A DNA stretch of 52,056 nt from Porphyromonas levii DSM 23370. GTDB taxonomy: Bacteria; Bacteroidota; Bacteroidia; Bacteroidales; Porphyromonadaceae. The notes under the pieces are model-generated. The model searched no databases. It saw nothing but the letters and a program-made list of their open reading frames with translations, and was not told the origin of the DNA. Within the stretch, counting starts at the first letter, position 1; every line of letters starts with the position of its first letter. Made by a program: the position numbers and the translations under genes. The stretch covers positions 31,637-83,692 of the forward strand of contig NZ_KB904261.1 in the NCBI RefSeq assembly GCF_000379925.1, given 5' to 3'. Of this stretch, positions 8,502 to 17,026 are shown piece after piece.

Positions 8502-9266
8502 ATGAATGCTTTTTCGATAAAACGTGTGGGGTTGCTCCTCTATTCAGAGTTTAAAATACAAGGGAGGCAGATGCTAATAGTATTCGCCACCATAACTGCG
8601 GCGGTAGCATTTATCACTCTTATATCTGACTCGTCTCTTCAATCTGAGACGCGGACGAGTAACGTACTATTCTTTTTTACCCCAATGATTCTTTATGCTT
8701 TCAGTTTCATATACTTTCTTTGGGTACACAATCTCATCCATGAAAAGAATACACTACCGTACATTTCTATCCCTGCTACAGCACTAGAGAAGTATATACA
8801 GATAATATTTTTGGGGCTTTTATTCTACGCCATGGGAATAGCCTCGGTACAGGTTAATTACTGGATAGAACTATGGAAATTCCCTACGCTAATAAATACA
8901 TCTGGGTTTCTATCAAGTGAAGCTATACTGATCAATAACACTTCTCTTGTTAATCCTTTATGGGGGATAAATGAAAAGCTTGGACATGTCTCACTCTTTT
9001 TTACGGGAAACTTGCTATTGACTTCCTCGCTAATACCGAAGAAAAGATTTTCAATTCCAGCTTACATACTCCTTCCAATAGCGATTATTGCTCTATTAAG
9101 CTATGTTACTACCATTATTTTTGGAGATAACTCTACAATAGATAATGCTCTTGAAAGTAAGATGGGGAGCACAGAAAACTATATAGGGGGTATATTGTGT
9201 AGCATAGGCATTATAGGTCTGATTGGTAGTTATTTCGCAATACGTAATAAACAAGTAAAATCATGA
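8502..9266 (+). CDS. ABC-2 type membrane subunit (first of two paralogues)
   Basis: A 254-aa protein with about six hydrophobic segments and no signal peptide. It starts MNAFSIKRVGLLLYSEFKIQ, closely matching the start of the next gene (KHFSIKRTMKLLRLELMIEG). Both share a middle motif (PATALEKYIQIIFLGLLFY here, PATVGEKYLFILLLGVLYF there) and the ending GSYFAIRNKQVKS / GSYFVLRRKEVKS. They are tandem paralogues and probably form a heterodimeric permease for the upstream ATPase. The stop overlaps the next start by 4 bp (ATGA). Confidence 0.75.
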   Translation: MNAFSIKRVGLLLYSEFKIQGRQMLIVFATITAAVAFITLISDSSLQSETRTSNVLFFFTPMILYAFSFIYFLWVHNLIHEKNTLPYISIPATALEKYIQIIFLGLLFYAMGIASVQVNYWIELWKFPTLINTSGFLSSEAILINNTSLVNPLWGINEKLGHVSLFFTGNLLLTSSLIPKKRFSIPAYILLPIAIIALLSYVTTIIFGDNSTIDNALESKMGSTENYIGGILCSIGIIGLIGSYFAIRNKQVKS

Positions 9267-10024
9267 AACATTTCTCAATAAAAAGGACAATGAAACTATT
9301 GCGCCTCGAGCTAATGATTGAGGGGAAGGGCTTACTAACTGGATTTATAACCATGTTAGCCATTATTCTACTAGTGCTACTGAATGGACCAGACTTCACC
9401 TACGAAGTGTATAGTCGGGTGCTTCACTCCTATCTACCCTTTGTGTTTGCAGGCACAGGATTAGCCTTCTTCGCAAGAATACATCAACTACTTCATCAGA
9501 GTGCGGCACATCCTTTTGTATCTGTTCCCGCCACAGTTGGGGAGAAGTACCTCTTTATATTGCTACTAGGGGTGCTCTATTTCCTCATAGCCTCAGTTAC
9601 CATACAAATCAATCTGTGGGTAGAACATGCACTGTACCCGCAGATTAATTACCACCCAGAGCCATCGGCATACAATGATTGGATGAGTAGTTGGCTGGCT
9701 AACGATTCGCTTTTCCTCTCTCCAGCCGCTTTACTCAGGGAAGAGGTATTAATTACAGGAATCTATGCAATAGGCTTGCTCTTACTCATCTCGCTATCTT
9801 TCTCATGGAAGATAATTGCCTATCCGCTCTTTGTGATTGCGCCTGTAGGAACTATCTACTTACTATCTAGACTATTTTCTATGCTCCAATGGAACCTAGA
9901 GGGCAATGAAAATGCCCCTCGCTTCTTGGGATTGGAGGCGTACCCCCTTATCCTTTCTATGATAGGAATAGCGGCTCTTGTAGGTTCCTATTTTGTATTA
10001 CGCAGAAAGGAGGTGAAGTCATGA
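9263..10024 (+). CDS. ABC-2 type membrane subunit (second of two paralogues)
   Basis: A 253-aa membrane protein of about six helices, paralogous to its upstream neighbour along its whole length. It overlaps both neighbours by 4 bp (ATGA at each junction), so the three distal genes of the operon are translationally coupled. It is predicted to form the transmembrane part of the exporter with the 254-aa paralogue. No known substrate motif was seen. Confidence 0.75.
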   Translation: MKHFSIKRTMKLLRLELMIEGKGLLTGFITMLAIILLVLLNGPDFTYEVYSRVLHSYLPFVFAGTGLAFFARIHQLLHQSAAHPFVSVPATVGEKYLFILLLGVLYFLIASVTIQINLWVEHALYPQINYHPEPSAYNDWMSSWLANDSLFLSPAALLREEVLITGIYAIGLLLLISLSFSWKIIAYPLFVIAPVGTIYLLSRLFSMLQWNLEGNENAPRFLGLEAYPLILSMIGIAALVGSYFVLRRKEVKS

Positions 10025-10356
10025 GGGAAGCACAGTCTATATTTGTGCAGATTGCCGAAGGCATCAAAGACCGAATCCTTTCGGGCGAATACCAAGCCGA
10101 TGAACGCATACCCTCGGTACGCGACTTGGCAGTGGAGCTAGAGGTGAATCCTAATACCGCTATGAAGGCCTTCGATCTGCTGCAGCGGGAAGACCTCATT
10201 TACAACAAACGAGGGATGGGCTACTTCGTCTCCCCCGAGGCGAAAGCGAAAGTGGTGGAGAGCAGAAAGCGTCAGCTTCGAGAGGTAACCCTCCCCGCCC
10301 TACGCCATGAGCTAGAGCTTCTCGGGCTATCACTAGAGGATCTACTAAGGATATAA
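10021..10356 (+). CDS. GntR family transcriptional regulator, YtrA subfamily
   Basis: A 111-aa regulator. Residues 1-75 form a GntR winged helix (FVQIAEGIKDRILSGEY, RIPSVRDLAVELEVNPNTAM, GMGYFVS). The short C-terminal tail of about 35 residues, too short for a FadR or UTRA ligand domain, is the mark of the YtrA subfamily. It is the last gene of the ABC operon and probably represses it through the inverted repeat at the promoter (7589-7612). Members elsewhere respond to cell-wall-active compounds; the inducer here is unknown. Confidence 0.88.
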   Translation: MREAQSIFVQIAEGIKDRILSGEYQADERIPSVRDLAVELEVNPNTAMKAFDLLQREDLIYNKRGMGYFVSPEAKAKVVESRKRQLREVTLPALRHELELLGLSLEDLLRI

Positions 10357-10488
10357 GCTATAACGTCTTGTTGAGACCGCTCAGGGAGGTCTCCTAATAC
10401 CATTCATTTTGTTTGTACTACTCTGCTCGGGAGGCTTACCTCTCGAGCAAGCAGTAGTAGTATCACAAAAACATAGAAACGCAGCATT

Positions 10489-12857
10489 ATGAAACACATG
10501 TTAGCATCAGTGCTCTTCGCTCTACTAACCACCTGGAGCGTATCTGCACAAGAAGTCACAGGTAAAGTGGTGAGCACTACAGGGGAACCACTGGAATTCG
10601 CCACCGTAAAGATTATCACCCTACCCGACAGCATAGTAATAGCTGGAGGAATCAGTAGGAAAGATGGCACCTTTGCCTTTCGGATAGACGGGAAAAGTTA
10701 TCCGCTACTACTGGAGGCAAGTATGCTAGGGTTTAGCACTGCCCAAGCGCAAATAAACACTCCCAAGAATCATATACTTACGCTTACAGAGGAGGCTATC
10801 ATGCTCAATGAAGCTGTGATTACGGGACAGAAAATCCCGCACAAACTAGTCCCTGGAGGGCTTAGCACTGATATAATCAATACCCCTCTTGGCAAGCTAA
10901 CTGACATCTACAGTATCCTAAGAGGCGTACCGATGATAGAGATTGAGGGGGAAAAGGTGACCGTGACGGGGAAAGGCTCCCCTGTCATCTACCTTAACGA
11001 CCGACGCATGACGGATCCGAACCAACTGAAACTACTCAAACCCTACCTAATAGACCGAATAGAAGTAGTCACCAATCCAGGAGCAGAATACAACTCCTCA
11101 GTACAATCAGTACTGAAGATATACACCAGACGCGAACCTGGGTCGGGGCTTAGTGGTATGCTCTTCGCCAGAGCTGAGCATCAGCTAGAAAGCCCAGGGG
11201 TAAGTGGCAATCCGTATATCGACCTCAACTACCGCATGGATAATTGGGACTTCTTCACCCAGTTGTATACCAGTAGGAATACAGGTATCACCAATACACC
11301 AACCATGATACTGGATGGGCGAACAGAGGACGGCAACTGGCTCAATAAATCAGCACTCAAATACTCATGGGATGGCATAAGTTTCGGAGTAATAGTCGGC
11401 GTGAACTATACCGACAAAGACCAAAGTGCTGGGGCTAAGTATTCAATTAACGGCAATAACAATACAAGTTACGGGCAGTCCGACATGCGGAGCCAATTGG
11501 ATAATAATACCCCTACCCGCTACCTTGTAAAACAGATAGAGAAGGACAAGTGGAACTATACCCATAGACCTTCACTTTACTACTTGCGCAAGTTGGGAGA
11601 GTGGACTGCCCAGATAGATGCAGACTATTATCTCAATAAGAACGCACTATCCGATATACAAATCAAAGAGGGACACACGGAGGCTTACGAGCTACGAACG
11701 CTCAATAGCAGTAATGGGTCATCCAAAAGTTCTATAGGAAGCCGACTCAAAGCCAACGGACCTCTGTGGGGCGGACAATTGACCATCGGTGGGGAATACT
11801 CCATGACGAATAACCAATACTTCACCTACAACGACCAAGCGCTCAAGCTCCCCAACCTAGATAGCGAATATAAGGAGAGCCTTACGGCTCTATTTATAGA
11901 CTATGGGCATAATATAGGGAAGAACTGGAACCTCTCTGCAGGTCTTCGGCTTGAGCACCTCAAGAGTCAATACATGAATAAAGGAGGGAAGGGCGATAAG
12001 CAGTACCGACAGTACACCAACTTCTTCCCTACTCTATCGATTGGCGGTCGTCTATGGGGCTTCAATACTCAGCTCTCATTCAGGAGCAATATCAATCGCC
12101 CTAGCTACTGGCAGCTACAACCTAGGTATGCTTATGTATCTAGATTTCAATACTCTGCAGGTAATCCTACGCTACACAACAGTATCAGCTACAATACCCA
12201 GGTGATGATAAATAAGAAGTGGTTTACCCTCATACTGAATGACAAATACACTGTCGATGATATATCCCAGAGAACCGTGCGGATGCCTGACCTTAATAAC
12301 CCAGGCAAGTACCTACCCTATACCTCGCTCCTCGATAGCTTCAATGCCAAGCCTTACCACACAATCAATGCCATAATTGTGATTAGCCCGACTATCGGCT
12401 GGTGGAGACCTACGCTTATAGCTATGGCTGCAAAGATGATAGGATATGATGTATGGCACTTCGACCAGCACATCAAGGATCGTAAGCCTATCTTCAGGGT
12501 TATGCTGAAGAATAACTTCACCCTGCCAAAGGATATCATACTCAGCCTCGACCTTAACTGTATGACTTCTGGAGCTTCCCAAAACTACGACTTCATAGAG
12601 CCTACACTCCGCACCTATGCTCAGATATCTAAGAAGTGGCTCAAGAATAAACAACTGACACCTCATTTAGTGTCAACAACCTATTTAATAGCAAGCAAAA
12701 CTTGCTAATGGCAAAAGATAGGTATACGACTCTTACCAATCAACAGCACGTTCCTACGACCTTCACCTTTACGGTCACCTATCGCTTCAATACGACGAAC
12801 GCCAAGTATAAAGGTTCGGGTGCTCTCGACTCTGTAGTAGGACGTATGGAGAACTAA
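10489..12857 (+). CDS. Outer-membrane beta-barrel protein, frameshifted near its 3' end
   Basis: Signal peptide (about 1-20, SVSA-Q), a carboxypeptidase-like regulatory domain (about 23-95), a plug-like region (LGKLTDIYSILRGVPMIEIE, SPVIYLNDRRM, IDRIEVVTNPGAEY) and a long barrel. The first frame stops at 12706-12708 after 739 aa with an atypical end. From 12663 the neighbouring frame continues as a normal barrel C-terminus (SVNNLFNSKQ, DRYTTLTNQQ, FTFTVTYRFNT) to a stop at 12855-12857. A one-base loss near 12655-12665 explains this. It is either a real mutation that removes the last strands or an assembly error. It follows the ABC-GntR operon by 132 bp. Confidence 0.8.
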
Positions 12858-12912
12858 CCTCCTAGCGAAGAGACCTAAGCTACAACGACATTAGTTCTTA
12901 AGATTAGTGATG

Positions 12913-12955
12913 AAAGGTATCCAGAGCTTGGAACACAGCTATGGGTACCTTTTTT
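12913..12955 (+). terminator. Rho-independent terminator after the frameshifted outer-membrane gene
   Basis: The arms AAAGGTATCC and GGGTACCTTT pair with one bulge around a 20-nt loop and run into a stretch of T residues. It lies 55 nt after the restored stop at 12857, which supports 12857 as the original gene end. Confidence 0.6.
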
Positions 12956-13088
12956 ATCCTCGGCAGGGGGAAGTGCTTACTCTCTACCGTGTAGAGTCAT
13001 AGTATACAGTATGCTGTACTACAAATAGTTGCAATGCCTCTATATGCACAATAGGCACCATACAATATCCATATTAGGGAAAAATCGT

Positions 13089-13096
13089 TACCTTTG
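13089..13096 (+). promoter_or_regulatory. Probable -7 element of the parAB operon
   Basis: TACCTTTG matches TAnnTTTG, 27 nt before the parA start. No TTG was found at the usual -33 distance, so the assignment is weaker than for the other promoters. Confidence 0.45.
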
Positions 13097-13123
13097 CTTG
13101 TTATTGATATTATAGAGTAAGAG

Positions 13124-13888
13124 ATGAGAAAGGTAATAGCGATATCCAACCAGAAGGGTGGCGTGGGGAAGACAACTACGACAATCAACCTCGCAGCATC
13201 CCTTGTAGCACTGGAGAAAAAGGTTCTGATAATTGACGCAGACCCGCAAGCCAATGCCACCAGCGGGCTTGGGGCTACTATCGCTTCGCCCAATAAGACG
13301 GTGTACAACTGTATGATTGGCGAAGCCAATCCACATGAGTGTCTTGTAGAGACCTCGGTAGAGGGGCTGATGATCCTGCCATCTCATAGCGACCTCTCAG
13401 GAGCCGAGGTAGAGCTAGTAAGTGTAGCGAACCGAGAGCTAGTGATGAAGCGCATTACGGAGCAGCTCCGTGACGAGTACGACTTTATCTTTATAGATTG
13501 CTCTCCGAGCCTTGGTCTTATCACTGTAGCAGTACTAACGGCTGCCGACTCTGTGATTATCCCTGTGCAGTGCGAATACTTCGCACTAGAGGGAATTAGC
13601 AAACTCCTCAGCACCTTGCAGGTAGTGAAGAAGCGCACTAACCCTAACATAGAGATTGAGGGCTTCTTAATGACAATGTACGATGCACGTACGCGCCACT
13701 CCAATCAGGTATACGAGGAGGTCAAGAAGCACTTCAAAAGCCTAGTCTTTACCAGTGTTATCCACCGCAATGTACGTCTCAGCGAGGCACCTAGCTTCGG
13801 ACAATCGGTACTCGACTTCGATATCGAATCGCGCGGTAGTCAAAACTACCTACAGCTGGCACGTGAGCTTCTGGAGAAAAACAAGTGA
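13124..13888 (+). CDS. parA: Chromosome-partitioning ATPase ParA (Soj)
   Basis: A 254-aa MinD/ParA-family ATPase with the deviant Walker A KGGVGKTT at 11-18, DADPQANAT near 39-47 and the FIDCSPSLG switch region. It drives origin segregation with ParB, which follows directly. The size and lack of an N-terminal helix-turn-helix match chromosomal Soj proteins rather than plasmid type Ia ParA. parB starts within a few bases of the stop. Confidence 0.95.
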   Translation: MRKVIAISNQKGGVGKTTTTINLAASLVALEKKVLIIDADPQANATSGLGATIASPNKTVYNCMIGEANPHECLVETSVEGLMILPSHSDLSGAEVELVSVANRELVMKRITEQLRDEYDFIFIDCSPSLGLITVAVLTAADSVIIPVQCEYFALEGISKLLSTLQVVKKRTNPNIEIEGFLMTMYDARTRHSNQVYEEVKKHFKSLVFTSVIHRNVRLSEAPSFGQSVLDFDIESRGSQNYLQLARELLEKNK

Positions 13889-13890
13889 TT

Positions 13891-14790
13891 ATGAATAAGA
13901 ATAACAGTAAGAAGAATAGTCTCGGACGTGGACTAGATGCCCTCATCACTACCGACTACAGCGGTGTGGCGGCGGAGGGCTCATCATCCATCAATGAGAT
14001 TGCACTAGTGGATATCATCCCTAATCCCGAGCAACCCCGTACGGACTTCGATGACGAGGCACTGCAGGAGTTAGCGCAGTCCATCAAGCATATTGGTCTC
14101 ATCCAACCCATCACTGTACATGCGCTATCTGACAACAAGTATAGGATTATCAGTGGAGAGCGTAGGTTTAGAGCAGCGAATATTGCGGGACTAGAGGCGA
14201 TTCCCGCCTATGTCCGTACTGCCGATGATGAACAGATTATGGAGATGGCGCTGATCGAGAATATACAGCGTCAGGATCTCAATGCCATTGAAGTGGCTCT
14301 GGCTTTTAAGAATCTCATAGAGCGCTACGACCTCACCCAAGAGGAGCTAAGCGCCCGTGTGGGTAAGAAGCGCGCCACTATCTCGAATACAATCCGCCTA
14401 CTCAAGCTCCCCGCAGAGATTCAGATGGGACTCAAGGATGGCAAAGTATCGATGGGGCATGCACGCTCTCTCCTCGGCATTGAAGACCCAGAGGTACAGC
14501 TCGCTTTCTATGAGCAGGTACTCCGAGATCAGATATCGGTAAGAGAACTAGAGCAGATGGTACGCACGTACAACGAACCTGATACTGAAGCCCCCAGCAA
14601 ACAGCCTACGAAGCAAGCGAAGCCACTCAATAGTAGTGAGGAAGTGAAGCTCCTCACCAAGCGCTTCCGCAATCTATTCGGCACGAAGGTCTCTATGACA
14701 CTCAGCGAGAAAGGGAAAGGCAAGATTGCCATCCCGTTTGAGAATAACGACCAACTGGAGCATATCCTTACGCTCCTCGACAAGCTATGA
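13891..14790 (+). CDS. parB: Chromosome-partitioning protein ParB (Spo0J)
   Basis: The protein is about 299 aa and begins MNKNNSKKNSLGRGLDALI. The N-terminal ParB/sulfiredoxin CTPase domain has NPEQPR and GERRFRAANIAG; a helix-turn-helix (LTQEELSARVGKKRATISN) follows, and a C-terminal dimerisation part. It binds parS and loads ParA/SMC. I prefer the ATG at 13891; a GTG at 13885 overlapping the parA stop would add two residues. The downstream gene overlaps by ATGA. No parS-like palindrome was seen in this window. Confidence 0.94.
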   Translation: MNKNNSKKNSLGRGLDALITTDYSGVAAEGSSSINEIALVDIIPNPEQPRTDFDDEALQELAQSIKHIGLIQPITVHALSDNKYRIISGERRFRAANIAGLEAIPAYVRTADDEQIMEMALIENIQRQDLNAIEVALAFKNLIERYDLTQEELSARVGKKRATISNTIRLLKLPAEIQMGLKDGKVSMGHARSLLGIEDPEVQLAFYEQVLRDQISVRELEQMVRTYNEPDTEAPSKQPTKQAKPLNSSEEVKLLTKRFRNLFGTKVSMTLSEKGKGKIAIPFENNDQLEHILTLLDKL

Positions 14791-15503
14791 TACAGGCTCT
14801 CAGGTATAGCTTCTGGGCTATATTAGTCACAGTAGTCTTCGCGCTCTCTGCCCATGGGCAGCAGGTACCCGACACTATACCTACGCCGACCAAGGAGGAA
14901 ATAGCCAATCAGATACAGCGAGTCACCCCAAAAACAGAAGCGGCAAAGGAAACCGCTAAAAAATTAGCAGCAGTAGCGCCTATACAGACTAAAGACGGCA
15001 AACCTTGGAAACCCAATTCTACGAAAGCCGTACTCTTTAGCATTATACCCGGAGGTGGACAGATCTACAATAGGGTCTACTGGAAACTGCCTATCGTTAT
15101 AGGTGCCTACACTGCTTGCTATTACGCTATCTCCTGGAATAATAATAACCTCAACGAATATGCCACTGCGTTTCGTGACATCAAGAGCGACACACCAATG
15201 GAGTTTCAGTCGTGGAAAGAGTTTGTACCCTTTGGTGCGGATCCCGAGAGCTATGTGAATAACTCCGCCTTCCATGACCAGCTGAAGCGTGGTCGGGACT
15301 TCTTCCGCCGCTATCGCGACATGAGTATCATTGTTAGCGTGGCTGTCTATGCGCTCTTTATGATCGATGCTTATGTAGATGCCGAGCTGTATAGCTTCGA
15401 CATCTCCCCCAACCTCACCCTCACCTATTCGCCAGCATACATGCCCCCTACTCCACAGACCCCCGATAGTGGTGTGGGCATACAATTAGCACTTACATTC
15501 TAA
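14787..15503 (+). CDS. DUF5683 family membrane-associated protein
   Basis: A 238-aa protein with a signal peptide or signal anchor (residues 1-24, ending SAHGQ). A Pro/Thr- and Lys-rich linker follows, then the DUF5683 core: AVLFSIIPGGGQIYNRVYWK, a hydrophobic segment IGAYTACYYAISW, a soluble stretch and a second hydrophobic segment SIIVSVAVYALFMIDAYVDA. The family is Bacteroidetes-specific, of unknown function, and repeatedly placed after parB. The start overlaps the parB stop (ATGA), and the next gene starts at the stop (TAATG), suggesting a parAB, envelope protein, murein hydrolase operon. Confidence 0.85.
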   Translation: MIQALRYSFWAILVTVVFALSAHGQQVPDTIPTPTKEEIANQIQRVTPKTEAAKETAKKLAAVAPIQTKDGKPWKPNSTKAVLFSIIPGGGQIYNRVYWKLPIVIGAYTACYYAISWNNNNLNEYATAFRDIKSDTPMEFQSWKEFVPFGADPESYVNNSAFHDQLKRGRDFFRRYRDMSIIVSVAVYALFMIDAYVDAELYSFDISPNLTLTYSPAYMPPTPQTPDSGVGIQLALTF

Positions 15504-16951
15504 TGAATAGAGCCTTACAACAGCTACTTATCGGGATAACCCTCCTCCTGCTCCCCCCTATGGCTTCGGCACAAGAGGAGATGAAGATAGGCGACATCGG
15601 GCGATTGCCCGAGAGCTTCGAAATGACTTTCGACTCCCTATTCAATAATAGATACAGAGAGTACTACAACCTCGCCAAACCAGTACGAACTACCGAGGAG
15701 ACCCGTACCCTAGACCAGCTCTACCGCAACCGTCTCCATTCTATGGAGAGCGCTATCCCTCTCACGTACAATCCTACGGTACGTGAGGCTATCGAACTAT
15801 ACGTAAATAAGCGTAGTAGTCTCCTAAGTGTAATGCTCGCCAAAGCCACCTATTACTTCCCCATTATCGAGGCCGCACTTGATAAGTATGGGCTCCCGCT
15901 AGAGCTTAAGTACCTCGCTATCGTAGAGAGTGCCCTTACCCCCACTGCCGTTAGCCGTGCTGGTGCTAAAGGGCTATGGCAGTTCATGCTCCCTACAGGC
16001 AAGGCTTACGGTCTACATATAGATAGTATGGTGGATGAGCGCTGCGACCCTCGGAAAAGCTCCGAGGCGATGGCTCGGTACTTCAAAGATATGTACGCTT
16101 TATATGGCGATTGGATGCTGGCTATCGCTGCCTACAACTGCGGTCCAGGCAATATCAATAAGGCTATTCGGCGGTCGGGCGGCAAGACAGACTTCTGGCA
16201 GATCTACCAGCACCTGCCTAGGGAGACCCGCTCCTACGTCCCATTCTTTATCGCAGCATTTTATGCGATGGAGCATTATCAGGAGCACAACATCCGCCCG
16301 TACACTGTTACGGTTCCGCTAGCAACTGACACCGTGCATATCAATAGGAAAGTAACCTTTAGTGAGATTAGTACCCTTAGTGGCGTCGGCCTAGATATTA
16401 TCAGGGATCTCAACCCTCAATACCGTAGAGAGATTATCCCTGGGAATAACGGCACACAGATACTACGGCTACCTACTGCCGATGCCACTAGCTTTAGTAT
16501 CAAGAAGGACTCCCTCGCTCTCCTCTACAAAGAGAAACTGCCACCTCTCACCACTACTGATACTACGCTTGCTACCACCCACGAAGAAGACAGTGAGCAA
16601 GCGCTTGGTGAAACCATTACGCATACTGTATCCAAGGGTGAGACGCTATCAAGCATTGCTCGCAAATACGGCGTCGGCGTCAAGGAGATCAAGGACTGGA
16701 ATAGTCTACGCACCGACCGACTCAAGAGAGGTCAGAGCCTTCGTATAGAGCAGTCGGGTAGTAAAACCATAGCAAAAGTGACTAAGACCAAGCCAGAACC
16801 CGAGTTTAGGTATCATACCGTAAAGCGCGGTGAAACGCTCTCCAGTATCGCTGCAAAGTACAAGGGCGCTACTGTAGCCAAGATCCGTAAGGCAAATGGC
16901 ATCAGAGGGAATATGATTAGACTTGGGCAGAAACTCAAGATTCCGAGATAG
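15503..16951 (+). CDS. Membrane-bound lytic murein transglycosylase D-like, SLT plus two LysM domains
   Basis: A 482-aa protein with a signal peptide (1-23). The SLT domain (about 118-265) has LKYLAIVESAL with catalytic Glu142, then GAKGLWQFM and AIAAYNCGPGNINKA, as in MltD. Two LysM domains follow (about residues 370-415 and 430-480, HTVSKGETLSSIARKYG and HTVKRGETLSSIAAKYK). It cleaves peptidoglycan glycan strands in the periplasm. It is the last gene of the parAB operon. Confidence 0.93.
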   Translation: MNRALQQLLIGITLLLLPPMASAQEEMKIGDIGRLPESFEMTFDSLFNNRYREYYNLAKPVRTTEETRTLDQLYRNRLHSMESAIPLTYNPTVREAIELYVNKRSSLLSVMLAKATYYFPIIEAALDKYGLPLELKYLAIVESALTPTAVSRAGAKGLWQFMLPTGKAYGLHIDSMVDERCDPRKSSEAMARYFKDMYALYGDWMLAIAAYNCGPGNINKAIRRSGGKTDFWQIYQHLPRETRSYVPFFIAAFYAMEHYQEHNIRPYTVTVPLATDTVHINRKVTFSEISTLSGVGLDIIRDLNPQYRREIIPGNNGTQILRLPTADATSFSIKKDSLALLYKEKLPPLTTTDTTLATTHEEDSEQALGETITHTVSKGETLSSIARKYGVGVKEIKDWNSLRTDRLKRGQSLRIEQSGSKTIAKVTKTKPEPEFRYHTVKRGETLSSIAAKYKGATVAKIRKANGIRGNMIRLGQKLKIPR

Positions 16952-17026
16952 CCTCTCAAAGACTAAGGAGAGAGGGAAGCGACAACGATTTTTGAATATT
17001 TCCGTAATGACGATTAATAGATATAT

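Larger units (their letters stand above)
12858..13123. other. Intergenic region before parA
   Basis: It holds a terminator for the outer-membrane protein gene (12913-12955), a small hairpin CTCTAC/GTAGAG (about 12981-12996), an imperfect inverted repeat around 12998-13018, and a TACCTTTG -7 element at 13089-13096 before parA. I see no gene. Confidence 0.5.

Noticed and set aside
13850-13870. CACGTG near the end of parA as a parS site
   Set aside because: The flanks do not extend the palindrome (no GTT-CACGTG-AAC pattern); other CACGTG hits in the window fail in the same way.
14964-15485. 173-codon open frame antisense to the DUF5683 gene
   Set aside because: No recognisable product; the sense frame is coupled to parB and has a known family.
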